From contig NZ_LT670847.1 in assembly GCF_900142895.1 (NCBI RefSeq), positions 1,302,001 to 1,366,000 on the forward strand: 64,000 nucleotides of DNA. Direction: 5' to 3'. Positions within the stretch are counted from its first letter, which is position 1, and every line of letters begins with the position of its first letter. Below the pieces are notes generated by a model. That model saw only the letters and a program-made list of their open reading frames with translations, was not told the origin of the DNA and did no database searches. Origin of the DNA: Vreelandella subglaciescola. Its GTDB lineage: Bacteria; Pseudomonadota; Gammaproteobacteria; Pseudomonadales; Halomonadaceae. This document shows positions 9,903-18,287 of the stretch, in pieces. Position numbers and translations under genes: made by a program.

Positions 9903-10865
9903 CTAGCGAGTCACAGGACGCGACGTTTCTCCCGCCAACTCGCCTTCTCCTGACAAGGGGCGGCGCTTCCACCACCCGGCGAGCAAAGAGCCGGAAACGT
10001 TATGCCAGACCGAGAAAAGCGCTCCCGGCAAGGCCGCGCCGGCGGTGAAAAACTGGTTGGCAAGCGCGACGGCCAGGCCAGAGTTTTGCAACCCGACCTC
10101 AAAGGCAATCGTGCGGGCGGTACGCTCATCAAAGCGCATGGCTTTCGCCAACGCATAGCCGCCCGCCAGCCCCACGCCGTTGTGGGCAATGACAGCCAGC
10201 GCCACAATCGGGCCCAGCGTGGCCAAACGATCTGCATTCAAAGCCACCACAATGGCAATAATCAACACGATGGAGAGCATCGCCAAACTCGCTAGCGCAG
10301 GCTCTACCGCCTTGATGCGCTTGCCCAGCAGATGATGCACCACAACGCCCATCACAATGGGGCCGACCACCAGCTGCGCGATACTCAAAAGCATCCCCGC
10401 GGCCGGCACATCCACACTTTTCCCGACCAGTAGCAGGGTTAAAAGCGGCGTGGCCACCACGGAAATCAGCGTCGAGACCATCGTCATCGAGACCGACAGC
10501 GCGACCCGCCCGCCGGCAAGCCAGGTCATGACGTTGGACGATGTGCCGCCGGCGGTAGCCCCCACCAGCACCATTCCCACGGTCAGTTCCGGCGACAAGG
10601 AAAGCACGCGGGAGATGGCCAATGCCGCCAGCGGCATGATCAAAAACTGCAAGACCACGCCAACCGCAATCGGCGCGGGAGATTTCACCACGCGGGCAAA
10701 ATCACTGCCCGAGAGCGTCAGTCCCATCGCGAACATGATCACCATCAGCAGCAGCTTGATCTGCCCCGCCAACCCTGTAAACCAATCGGGCACCACTGCG
10801 GCCACCACGGCCAACAGCACCGCCCACACGGGGAAAAGTCGATTAAAACGCTCGAAATACCGCAT
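9903..10865 (-). CDS. Bile acid:sodium symporter (BASS) family transporter
   Basis: A 320-residue protein with about nine to ten hydrophobic helices. It carries BASS family signatures: MFAMGLTLSGSDF, VGATAGGTSSNVMTWLAGG (the crossover region around the sodium site) and FEVGLQNSGLAVALA. Bacterial members couple sodium to the uptake of organic anions such as pantothenate, ketopantoate or bile acids; the substrate here is not evident. SD AGGAG lies 9 bases before the ATG and overlaps the end of the DTW gene 6 bases upstream, so the two are cotranscribed. Sodium coupling would suit a halophile. Confidence 0.9.
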   Translation of the reverse strand: MRYFERFNRLFPVWAVLLAVVAAVVPDWFTGLAGQIKLLLMVIMFAMGLTLSGSDFARVVKSPAPIAVGVVLQFLIMPLAALAISRVLSLSPELTVGMVLVGATAGGTSSNVMTWLAGGRVALSVSMTMVSTLISVVATPLLTLLLVGKSVDVPAAGMLLSIAQLVVGPIVMGVVVHHLLGKRIKAVEPALASLAMLSIVLIIAIVVALNADRLATLGPIVALAVIAHNGVGLAGGYALAKAMRFDERTARTIAFEVGLQNSGLAVALANQFFTAGAALPGALFSVWHNVSGSLLAGWWKRRPLSGEGELAGETSRPVTR

Positions 10866-10871
10866 TATTTT

Positions 10872-11597
10872 TCACTCCTGAACAAGATGTTGCCGCGCCA
10901 GCAGCCGCTGCATGGCGGGGCTTGGCGTTTCGATCTTACGGTGGCCACGGCTGGCCGCGTAGCTTTGGTTGAAGGCATCAAAGTAGTCGTCGAGCACGTC
11001 GGCGGCATTGGCGTCGCCGCCCTGGCGTAGAAGCTCTGCGGCCACTTCCGCCGTGCACAGGTGATCGATGGAGGCCGGTTTGCGCAGCCGATAGCGGGTT
11101 TCGCGTGTGGTGCGCAGCGGCAGTACCGGCAATCGATCCAGATAGGGGCTTTTGCGAAAAATCCGCCGCGCCTGACGCCAGGTGCCATCCAGCAGGATAT
11201 ACACCGCCACTTTACCCGCCGCCTGCGCGCCTGTTACCGCGTCAATGCCCACCACGCGCCCGCTATCGTAGTCGGGCTGGTCGTCGGGAAACACCACAAA
11301 GGGCGCGTAGCGCGAATCATCCAGCAACGCCAGAAGCGTTGGGTCGGGATCGGTGCGGTGCCAGGTAAACACCCGCGTCTCCTCCAGCACATCGCCAATC
11401 AGCCGGCCGGTATTGGTCGGCTTGTAGTGCTCCATGCGGTGGGTAATCAACCATATCTGAGCACGGCTTTTGGCACTGACTCGATACGGGCACAGGCAGT
11501 TCAGCGCCGGCAGGTTGCACTCATCACAGCGCACCACAAAGCTGCCCCGCGCCTTGAACTCGCCGCGTACCGGCTGAGGATGTTCCTCACGCTGCAT
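10872..11597 (-). CDS. DTW-domain protein, tRNA-uridine aminocarboxypropyltransferase-like
   Basis: A 241-residue DTW-domain protein. The N-terminal zinc-ribbon-like CDECNLPALNCLCPY is followed by ITHRMEHYKPTNTGRL. The DTW-family motif appears as LLDGTWRQARRIFRKSPYL near residue 152. E. coli TapT of this family installs acp3U47 on tRNA from S-adenosylmethionine, which is the likely activity. GGGAG precedes the ATG. It diverges from bioB across a 173-base gap that holds the biotin operator. Confidence 0.88.
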   Translation of the reverse strand: MQREEHPQPVRGEFKARGSFVVRCDECNLPALNCLCPYRVSAKSRAQIWLITHRMEHYKPTNTGRLIGDVLEETRVFTWHRTDPDPTLLALLDDSRYAPFVVFPDDQPDYDSGRVVGIDAVTGAQAAGKVAVYILLDGTWRQARRIFRKSPYLDRLPVLPLRTTRETRYRLRKPASIDHLCTAEVAAELLRQGGDANAADVLDDYFDAFNQSYAASRGHRKIETPSPAMQRLLARQHLVQE

Positions 11598-11682
11598 GTG
11601 CGCTCCCGCTGCTTGTCATAAAGCGTGCAGTATAAAGCAGCCGCCGCCGCGTGACGACGCCGCGCCCTTGTTGACGCCCACC

Positions 11683-11714
11683 ATGTAAACCATTTTATTT
11701 TTTCGGGTTGACAT
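11683..11714 (+). promoter_or_regulatory. BirA-type biotin operator
   Basis: ATGTAAACC (11683-11691), a 14-base AT-rich spacer and GGTTGACAT (11706-11714) form an inverted repeat with 8 of 9 matching positions. The half sites and spacing match the BirA operator consensus known in proteobacteria (TTGTAAACC, 14-16 bases, GGTTTACAA). The right arm overlaps the -35 element of the bioB promoter, the right geometry for repression by biotin-loaded BirA. Confidence 0.85.
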
Positions 11715-11737
11715 GAAATACGTCGCATCGCTAAAGT
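11708..11737 (+). promoter_or_regulatory. Predicted bioB promoter
   Basis: A perfect -35 TTGACA (11708-11713) is separated by 18 bases from TAAAGT (11732-11737), which matches the -10 consensus at 4 of 6 positions. It overlaps the right half of the BirA operator and would start transcription about 25-30 bases before the bioB ATG. Confidence 0.65.
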
Positions 11738-11738
11738 C

Positions 11739-11770
11739 CCGTCAACTTAAAAAACATATAAGGTTGACAC
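11739..11770 (+). promoter_or_regulatory. Second, weaker BirA-like box or SD-masking hairpin at the bioB start
   Basis: CCGTCAACT (11739-11747), a 14-base spacer and GGTTGACAC (11762-11770) have exactly the spacing of the upstream operator, 56 bases away. The right half matches the BirA half-site consensus at 7 of 9 positions, the left only at 5 of 9. In RNA the inner arms GUCAAC and GUUGAC could pair across 16 bases, placing the bioB SD (AAGG) at the stem base. Whether it acts as DNA, RNA or neither is open. Confidence 0.4.
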
Positions 11771-12823
11771 ATGACCGAGACCGCCGCGCCACGCAATGAC
11801 TGGACCCTTGAACAGATCAATGCCCTGTTCACCCTGCCGTTCAACGACCTGCTGTTTGACGCTCAGAAGATACACCGCGAACACTTCGAGCCCAACGCGG
11901 TGCAAATCTCCACGCTGCTGTCGATCAAGACCGGCGCCTGCCCCGAAGACTGCAAATACTGCCCCCAGTCCGGCCACTACAATACCCAGCTGGAAAAGGA
12001 AAAACTGATGGCGGTGGACAAGGTGGTGACCCAGGCGCGCGCCGCCAAGGAAGCCGGCGCGAGCCGCTTCTGCATGGGGGCGGCTTGGAAAAGCCCCCGC
12101 GAGCGCGATATGCCGGCGGTCGAGGAAATGGTCCGCCAGGTGAAGACGCTGGGGCTTGAAACCTGCATGACGCTGGGCAGCGTGGACAACGCTCAGGCTG
12201 GCCGGCTGGCCGAGGCCGGGCTTGACTACTACAACCACAACCTCGACACCTCGCCGGAGTACTACGGCGAGATCATCACCACCCGCACCTTCGGCGAACG
12301 GCTGGAAACCCTCGACCACGTGCGCGGCGCGGGTATGAAGGTGTGCACCGGCGGGATTCTGGGCATGGGCGAAAGCGATCGCGACCGCAGCGCGCTGCTG
12401 CAACAGCTGGCCAGCCTCTCCCCGCACCCGGAGTCGGTGCCCATCAATATGCTGGTCAAGGTGCCGGGCACGCCGCTGGAAAACGTCGAAGACATGGACC
12501 CGCTGGAGTTTGTCCGCGCCATTGCTGTAGCGCGCATCATGATGCCGAAAAGCCATGTGCGCCTTTCCGCCGGGCGCGAGAACATGAGCGAGCCCACTCA
12601 GGCGCTGGCCTTCATGGCCGGGGCCAACTCGATCTTTTACGGCGACAAACTGCTGACCACCGACAACCCCCAGGCCGACCTCGACCGCGCGCTGTTTGCC
12701 AAACTCGGGCTGCACCCCGAAACCCGCGAGACCTGCGAAAGCGAAGCGCTTCACGACGAACGCCTTGCTCGGCAGGCGCATGCGGCCAAAGCCGACGCCT
12801 TAGCGGTGGATGCCAGTGCCTGA
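11771..12823 (+). CDS. bioB: Biotin synthase
   Basis: Radical-SAM enzyme that inserts sulfur into dethiobiotin, the last step of biotin synthesis. The 350 residues include the 4Fe-4S motif Cys57-x3-Cys61-x2-Cys64 ([14 protein letters not shown]). They also include [17 protein letters not shown] and the later SAGRENM and [12 protein letters not shown] regions that shape the TIM barrel and 2Fe-2S site. It is the first gene of the bio operon and directly follows the operator region. Its end overlaps the bioF start by 14 bases. Confidence 0.98.
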   Translation: MTETAAPRNDWTLEQINALFTLPFNDLLFDAQKIHREHFEPNAVQISTLLSIKTGACPEDCKYCPQSGHYNTQLEKEKLMAVDKVVTQARAAKEAGASRFCMGAAWKSPRERDMPAVEEMVRQVKTLGLETCMTLGSVDNAQAGRLAEAGLDYYNHNLDTSPEYYGEIITTRTFGERLETLDHVRGAGMKVCTGGILGMGESDRDRSALLQQLASLSPHPESVPINMLVKVPGTPLENVEDMDPLEFVRAIAVARIMMPKSHVRLSAGRENMSEPTQALAFMAGANSIFYGDKLLTTDNPQADLDRALFAKLGLHPETRETCESEALHDERLARQAHAAKADALAVDASA

Positions 12824-13997
12824 GCCCGTCTCTGCAACAGCGTCCGAATCAGTAGCGAACACAACGCCCTGGCCCGAACGCCTGGCCACCGCGCGCCATG
12901 AGCGCGAAGGCGCCCAGCGCTGGCGCCGCCGGCGGGTTAACCACGGCGCGGCGCTGGATTTTGCCGGCAACGACTATCTGGGGCTCGCGCTGGATCCGCG
13001 CGTCGCCGAGGCCGCGGCCGTGGGCGCACGCCGCTTTGGCGCAGGCGCAGGCGCTTCGCATCTGGTTAGCGGCCATTTGGCCGTCCACGAGGCGCTGGAA
13101 AACGCTCTGGCCGAGTGGCTCGGCCGCGAACGGGTATTGCTGTTTTCCACCGGCTACATGACCAACCTCGGCGTGCTTCAGGCGCTGGCCGACGGCGAGA
13201 CAGCGGTGTTTCAAGACCGCCTCAATCACGCCTCGCTGATCGACGGTGCGACGCTTGCCGGCGCGCGTTCCCGGCGTTTTCATCACCGCGACAGCAGCGA
13301 TCTGGAGCGCCTGCTTGCCCGCAGCCGCGCCGCGCACCGGCTGATCGTCAGCGACGGCGTGTTCAGCATGGACGGCGACGTCGCCGACGTTCACGCACTG
13401 GCCAACGCGGCCCGCCGGTACCAAGCTTGGCTGATGATCGACGACGCCCACGGCATCGGCGTGCTCGGCGAGCACGGCGGCGGCTGTAGCGAAGGCATGG
13501 GCAGTGCTGAGGTGCCGGTATTGGTCGGCACGCTGGGCAAAGCGCTGGGCACCGGCGGCGCCTTTGTCGCCGGAGACGCCGCGCTGATCGACCACGTCAC
13601 CCAGTTCGCACGTAGCTACGTGTACACCACCGCCCAGCCGCCGGCAGTGGCCAGCGCTACTCTCAAAGCGCTTGAGATTGTGCGCAGTGAACCCGAACAC
13701 CGTGCCCGCCTTAACGCCAACATCGCCACCTTTCGCCGCGAAGCCCAGCGTTTGGGTCTGCCGCTGGCCGATTCAACCACGCCGATTCAGCCGCTGATGC
13801 TGGGTGACGAGGCGCGCACGCTGCGCTGGGCCACCAGCCTTGAGCGTGCGGGCATTGCCGTGGGTGCTATTCGCCCGCCCACCGTGCCTTTGGGGCAGGC
13901 GCGACTGCGCATTACGCTCAGCGCGCGGCATACCCAACACGATATTGCACGGCTGCTCGATGGCCTTGCGCAGTGCCAGCGCGAGGTGGCGCCATGA
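12810..13997 (+). CDS. bioF: 8-amino-7-oxononanoate synthase
   Basis: PLP-dependent condensation of pimeloyl-ACP with alanine, the first ring-assembly step. The 395-residue alpha-oxoamine synthase shows [12 protein letters not shown], the PLP aspartate in [12 protein letters not shown] and the PLP lysine Lys244 in [12 protein letters not shown] chose the ATG at 12810, which overlaps bioB by 14 bases; the first ~20 residues are not conserved in style. It overlaps bioH by ATGA. Confidence 0.97.
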   Translation: MPVPEPVSATASESVANTTPWPERLATARHEREGAQRWRRRRVNHGAALDFAGNDYLGLALDPRVAEAAAVGARRFGAGAGASHLVSGHLAVHEALENALAEWLGRERVLLFSTGYMTNLGVLQALADGETAVFQDRLNHASLIDGATLAGARSRRFHHRDSSDLERLLARSRAAHRLIVSDGVFSMDGDVADVHALANAARRYQAWLMIDDAHGIGVLGEHGGGCSEGMGSAEVPVLVGTLGKALGTGGAFVAGDAALIDHVTQFARSYVYTTAQPPAVASATLKALEIVRSEPEHRARLNANIATFRREAQRLGLPLADSTTPIQPLMLGDEARTLRWATSLERAGIAVGAIRPPTVPLGQARLRITLSARHTQHDIARLLDGLAQCQREVAP

Positions 13998-14764
13998 GTA
14001 CCGCGTTACGCTTGACGCTGCTTTCCGGCTGGGGCGTGGATTCGCGCATTTGGCAATCGCTCGCCCCACATTGGCCGGAAGGCGTCAACGTTACTACGCC
14101 CAACTGGCCGGGGTATTCTTTATCACGGGACGAAACTTCAACACGGGCCGACACCACGCCCGCGCTTGTCGAACCGGCCAGCCTGACCGCCACCGCTGAC
14201 GCCATGACCGATAAGTTGGCGCCAGACAGCGTTTGGGTCGGCTGGTCGCTCGGCGGGCTTTTAGCAACTGCGCTGACCGCGCATCTGCCCGCCCCGCAAG
14301 GGCTGATTCTGCTGGGCGCCGGCGCGCACTTTTGCACGGCGGGCGGCGTCACGCCCGACGCCCTTGCCGACTTCACCCGCGCCTTTGAGCGCTCGCCCAC
14401 GGCAACGTGGCGGCATTTTTTGCGCTGGCAAACTCGCGGCGAGCCTTCGCCCAGCGCGGCTTTTCGTGAGCTGAGCAGCCTGCTGGGCAGCACTCCGCCG
14501 GCAGATACGGCCACCCTTGCCGCGGGGCTTGGCTGGCTAAGCACGCTGGATAACCGCGAGCGGCTGGCCGCCTTGCCCTGCCCTGTAACGCATCTGGCGG
14601 GGAAAAACGATCCGCTATTAGGCGCCGAACCACAGGCCGAGCGGCTTGTCACGCGACTGACCCAGGCCGGGCACTGCCCGATGGTGTCTCAGCCCGCCGC
14701 GCTGGTTGAGGTGCTTCACCGGCTAGCCGCCGGTATGACCACGCGCCCCGTGGAGGCATCATGA
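13994..14764 (+). CDS. bioH: Pimeloyl-ACP methyl ester carboxylesterase
   Basis: Alpha/beta hydrolase that removes the methyl ester from pimeloyl-ACP, ending the disguised fatty-acid route begun by BioC. The 256-residue protein has the nucleophile elbow GWSLGG (Ser85), the acid Asp206 in GKNDPLL and His227 in AGHCPM. The ATG at 13994 overlaps the bioF stop; GAGGTGG lies upstream. A location between bioF and bioC, as in Pseudomonas bioBFHCD, supports BioH over other esterases. Confidence 0.92.
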   Translation: MSTALRLTLLSGWGVDSRIWQSLAPHWPEGVNVTTPNWPGYSLSRDETSTRADTTPALVEPASLTATADAMTDKLAPDSVWVGWSLGGLLATALTAHLPAPQGLILLGAGAHFCTAGGVTPDALADFTRAFERSPTATWRHFLRWQTRGEPSPSAAFRELSSLLGSTPPADTATLAAGLGWLSTLDNRERLAALPCPVTHLAGKNDPLLGAEPQAERLVTRLTQAGHCPMVSQPAALVEVLHRLAAGMTTRPVEAS

Positions 14765-15567
14765 CCACGCTTGCTTTGCAACGCGATACACCGCTAACGA
14801 CCGACTGGCAGGCGCGGGTTGCCCGGGCGTTTTCTCGCGCCGCGCCGCGCTACGACGAGCTGGCCACCGCTCAGCAGCGCATCGGCGAGGGGCTGTGGCA
14901 GGCGCTCCCGACTAACGCGTCAAGCGTATTGGACGTGGGCTGCGGCACCGGCTACTGGACCCAGCGCCTGGCCGAGCGCTACCCGGCCGCCCGCGTTATC
15001 GGCGTGGATATCGCCCCCGGCATGCTGGATCAGGCACGAAACCGCCCGACCCGCGTTGACTGGCGCCAGGGCGATGCCGGCGCGCTGCCCGTTGAGAGCG
15101 CGAGTATCGGGCTGGTGTTTTCCAGCCTTGCGCTGCAGTGGTGCACCGATATGGACGCCGTGATGGCCGAATTTTCCCGGGTGCTCGCCCCCGGCGGGCG
15201 GGCGGTTATCACCACGCTGCTTGCCGGCACGCTCGAAGAAATCGCCTTTGCCTGGCAGCGCCCCGAGGCGCTTTTGGCTTATAAAAGCGCCGCCCACTAT
15301 GGCCGCGCCGCCGAATCCGCCGGGCTTGATGTGGTGCGCCAATGCGAGCACCGCGAACGCTACTACTACCCCGATATGCGCGCGGTGATGGCCTCGATCA
15401 AGGGCGTGGGCGCACAGGTGCCGCGTCCCAGTTCCAGCGCTGCGCTGACTCGCCGCGACGTCGAGGCCGCCGCCGCCCGGCTGGAAACGCGCCGCACCCC
15501 GCAGGGGCTGCCGGTCAGTTACCGCTGCCTGACGCTGACGCTGGAACGGCCATCAACCCCGGAGTAA
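14761..15567 (+). CDS. bioC: Malonyl-ACP O-methyltransferase
   Basis: Methylates malonyl-ACP with S-adenosylmethionine so that it can prime fatty-acid elongation to pimeloyl. The 268 residues hold a class I methyltransferase fold with motif I VLDVGCGTGYWT (about 57-68), the acidic post-I IGVDIAPGML and SSLALQWCTDM (the BioC-typical LALQW segment). It overlaps bioH by ATGA and ends 5 bases before bioD. Confidence 0.95.
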   Translation: MTTLALQRDTPLTTDWQARVARAFSRAAPRYDELATAQQRIGEGLWQALPTNASSVLDVGCGTGYWTQRLAERYPAARVIGVDIAPGMLDQARNRPTRVDWRQGDAGALPVESASIGLVFSSLALQWCTDMDAVMAEFSRVLAPGGRAVITTLLAGTLEEIAFAWQRPEALLAYKSAAHYGRAAESAGLDVVRQCEHRERYYYPDMRAVMASIKGVGAQVPRPSSSAALTRRDVEAAAARLETRRTPQGLPVSYRCLTLTLERPSTPE

Positions 15568-15572
15568 CTGCC

Positions 15573-16265
15573 ATGAGCACCTATTTTGTTACCGGCACCA
15601 ACACCGATGCGGGCAAAACGCTGGTGACCAGCGCGCTGCTCTATGCGGCGCGGCGCCGCGATTACTCCACCCTCGGGTTAAAGCCCGTGGCCTCGGGCAG
15701 CGACGTAACCGAAAGCGGGCTGCGCAACGCCGACGCGCTGGCGCTGCAGGCGCACAGTGCCCCGCCGGTAGCGTATAGCACCGTCAATCCGTTTGCCTTT
15801 GCTCCGGCCATTGCCCCGCATCTGGCCGCCGCAGAGGCCGGCCGCCCGCTCAGCGCCGCCGCCATTATTGATGCGCTCAGGCAAACCCTAAAACAGACGC
15901 CGCGAGATTTTACTCTGGTAGAAGGCGCCGGCGGCTGGCGGGTTCCGCTCAACGCCGATGAGGATTTTTCTGAGCTGGCCGCCGGGCTCAAGCTGCCGGT
16001 GATCCTTACCGTGGGGCTGACGCTTGGCTGCCTGAATCACGCCCGGCTCAGCGCCGAAGCTATCGCCGCCGACGGCCTCAGGCTTGTCGGCTGGGTGGGC
16101 AGCGCGATTGACCCCGCGTTCAGCGCCGACACGCCGCGCTTCACTGCCAACCTTGAGCTGCTGGAGCGCAAGCTGGGCGCGCCCTGTCTGGGCATTATTC
16201 CTCACCTTAAAGCGCCCTCCGCCGAGGCGGCATCAACGTATTTGACCTTACAGGAACTGCAATGA
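15573..16265 (+). CDS. bioD: Dethiobiotin synthetase
   Basis: ATP- and CO2-dependent closure of the ureido ring. The 230-residue protein begins MSTYFVTGTNTDAGKT, with the P-loop at residues 8-16. It has the KPVASG segment and VEGAGGWRVPL, all BioD signatures. The ATG at 15573 matches family length and sits 5 bases after bioC; an upstream frame extension into bioC is spurious. It overlaps bioA by ATGA. Confidence 0.97.
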   Translation: MSTYFVTGTNTDAGKTLVTSALLYAARRRDYSTLGLKPVASGSDVTESGLRNADALALQAHSAPPVAYSTVNPFAFAPAIAPHLAAAEAGRPLSAAAIIDALRQTLKQTPRDFTLVEGAGGWRVPLNADEDFSELAAGLKLPVILTVGLTLGCLNHARLSAEAIAADGLRLVGWVGSAIDPAFSADTPRFTANLELLERKLGAPCLGIIPHLKAPSAEAASTYLTLQELQ

Positions 16266-17560
16266 CTTCCCCCGTCTGGCACCCCTACCAGCGCCTGAAC
16301 CATTCCTCCAACCCGGCCCCTAAACCACCCAAGGTAGTCGGCGGCGACGGCGCCTACTTCGAGTTGGAAGGCGGCGAGTGGCTGCTCGACGCCTGCTGCT
16401 CGTGGTGGTGCATGATCCACGGCTATCGTCACCCGCGCCTTGTTCAGGCCATTACCGACCAGGCGCAAACGCTGTGCCACGTGATGCTCGCCGGGCTTAC
16501 CCACGACCCCGCCGAGCAGCTTGCCCGTGAATTGGTGCGCATTACGCCCGAGGGGCTGAACCACGTGTTTTTCATCGACAGCGGTTCGGTGGGCATGGAA
16601 GTGGCGATGAAAATGGCGCTGCAGTATCACATCCTCACCGATCGTCCGGAAAAGACGCGCATGCTGGCACTCAAGCGCGGCTACCACGGCGATACCAGCG
16701 GCTGCATGGCGGTGTGCGACCCGGACAACGGCATGCACCGGCTGTTCAGCCCGCTTTTGCCACAGCACCACTTCGCCCCGGCGCCAACCGCCCCTTTTGA
16801 TGCTGCCCCCGACGACGTCGAGGGCGACCTTGCCGCCCTGCGCGAAGTGCTCGAGCGCCACCATCACGAAATTGCCGCGCTGCTGATGGAGCCGTTGCTG
16901 CAGGCCGCCGGCGGGCTGAACATGACCTCGCCGCACTACCTGCGCGGCGCCCGCGCGCTATGCGACGAGTTCAACGTGCTGCTGGTATTTGATGAAGTGG
17001 CCACCGGCTTTGGCCGCACCGGCAAGCTGTTTGCCGCCAACCACGCCGACGTGACGCCGGATATCATGGTGCTCTCCAAGGGGCTGACCGGCGGCTACAT
17101 CGGCCACGCCGCGACGCTTGCCACCGACCGCGTCCACGACGCCTTCAGGGGCGACAGCGACATCCACGCCTTTATGCACGGCCCCACCTTTATGGGCAAT
17201 CCGCTGGCCTGCCGCGTGGCGCTCGAGAGCCTGCGGGTGTTTGAGGAAGACGACTATCTGGGCAAGATCGCCCGGCTGAGCGAGGTATTAACCCGCGAGC
17301 TGAAGGACGACGCCGCACTTAACGCCTGTGACGCCGTGGCCGACGTTCGCGTGCTCGGCGCCGCCGCGGTGATCGAAGTCCACGACGCTAGCGCGCTTGA
17401 CGGCGTGCGCGAGTTTGCCCGGGAACGCGGCGTCTGGCTGCGCGCCTTCGGCCGCTGGATGTACACCATGCCCGCCTACATCACTAGCGAAAACGACCTG
17501 CAAAAAATCACCAACGTGATGAAGGCGTGGTTTTCATCCGGCCTCGCGGACCAACGCTAA
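16262..17560 (+). CDS. bioA: Adenosylmethionine-8-amino-7-oxononanoate aminotransferase
   Basis: PLP enzyme that aminates KAPA to DAPA using S-adenosylmethionine as amino donor. The 432 residues show WHPYQRLN near the N-terminus, the cofactor region LVFDEVATGFGRTG (242-254) and the Schiff-base lysine Lys273 in LSKGLTGG. Last gene of the operon, giving the complete late pathway bioB-F-H-C-D-A. Its 3' end overlaps the sirtuin gene on the other strand by 27 bases, tail to tail. Confidence 0.97.
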   Translation: MTSPVWHPYQRLNHSSNPAPKPPKVVGGDGAYFELEGGEWLLDACCSWWCMIHGYRHPRLVQAITDQAQTLCHVMLAGLTHDPAEQLARELVRITPEGLNHVFFIDSGSVGMEVAMKMALQYHILTDRPEKTRMLALKRGYHGDTSGCMAVCDPDNGMHRLFSPLLPQHHFAPAPTAPFDAAPDDVEGDLAALREVLERHHHEIAALLMEPLLQAAGGLNMTSPHYLRGARALCDEFNVLLVFDEVATGFGRTGKLFAANHADVTPDIMVLSKGLTGGYIGHAATLATDRVHDAFRGDSDIHAFMHGPTFMGNPLACRVALESLRVFEEDDYLGKIARLSEVLTRELKDDAALNACDAVADVRVLGAAAVIEVHDASALDGVREFARERGVWLRAFGRWMYTMPAYITSENDLQKITNVMKAWFSSGLADQR

Positions 17561-18259
17561 TTGACCCTCGCGCTGCCACTGGCGGGTAAGCGCGGGCACG
17601 CCCTCGCCCGCGGTCGCGCTGAGCGGCTGCACGCCGGGCGGGCTTAACGCACGGGCGTTGGGGTCCACCAGCGCGCAGGGAACCTCCACGTTGAGGTAGT
17701 CAAGCAGCAACGCCGCCGGCATAACGGCCAGCGACGTGCCTACCACCAGCAGAAAATCCGCCTCTTCGACCAGCGCACAGGCCTCGTCAAACAACGGCAC
17801 GGGCTCGCCGAACCAGACCACGTCGGGGCGCAGCTGGCTGCCCATGTCGCACAGGTCACCCAGCGCAATGCCGCCCCTGGGCAGCGGATAGCGCATGCGC
17901 GCATCGACGCTTGAGCGGGCGGTTAAAATCTCGCCGTGCAGGTGCAACACGCTTTTAGAGCCGGCGCGCTCGTGCAGGTCATCGATATTCTGGGTGATGA
18001 TGCTGACGCGAAACCCGGCCTGCTCAAGCCCGGCGAGCGCCTTATGCGCAGCGTTGGGCCGGGCACGGCGCACCTGCTCGCGGCGGCGGTTGTAAAATTC
18101 GAGCACGCGGCCGGGGTCGCGGCGAAAGCCCTCGGGCGTGGCCACGTCTTCAACGGCGTGGTTTGCCCACAGGCCGTCGCTGGCGCGGAACGTCTCGATG
18201 CCGCTTTCAGCGCTGATGCCCGAACCGCTGAACACCACCAGATGCGGCGTCTGGGTCAT
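17534..18259 (-). CDS. Sir2-family NAD-dependent deacylase lacking the zinc cysteines
   Basis: A 241-residue sirtuin with the NAD-binding SGSGISAESGIETFR (11-25), the TQNIDDLHERAG motif (89-100) and the catalytic His108 in HLHGE. It also has VVWFGEPVP and VVGTSLAVMPA. Sirtuins remove acyl groups from lysines, consuming NAD. The region after His108 that normally carries two CxxC pairs for zinc has no such cysteines (SSVDARMRYPLPRGG...LCDMGSQ); only two cysteines occur in the whole protein. This looks like a distinct zinc-less subgroup rather than canonical CobB. GAGGA precedes the ATG. Confidence 0.9.
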   Translation of the reverse strand: MTQTPHLVVFSGSGISAESGIETFRASDGLWANHAVEDVATPEGFRRDPGRVLEFYNRRREQVRRARPNAAHKALAGLEQAGFRVSIITQNIDDLHERAGSKSVLHLHGEILTARSSVDARMRYPLPRGGIALGDLCDMGSQLRPDVVWFGEPVPLFDEACALVEEADFLLVVGTSLAVMPAALLLDYLNVEVPCALVDPNARALSPPGVQPLSATAGEGVPALTRQWQREGQLALVREAG

Positions 18260-18287
18260 GTCGTCCTCGCTTTTGGGTCGAAAGCAC

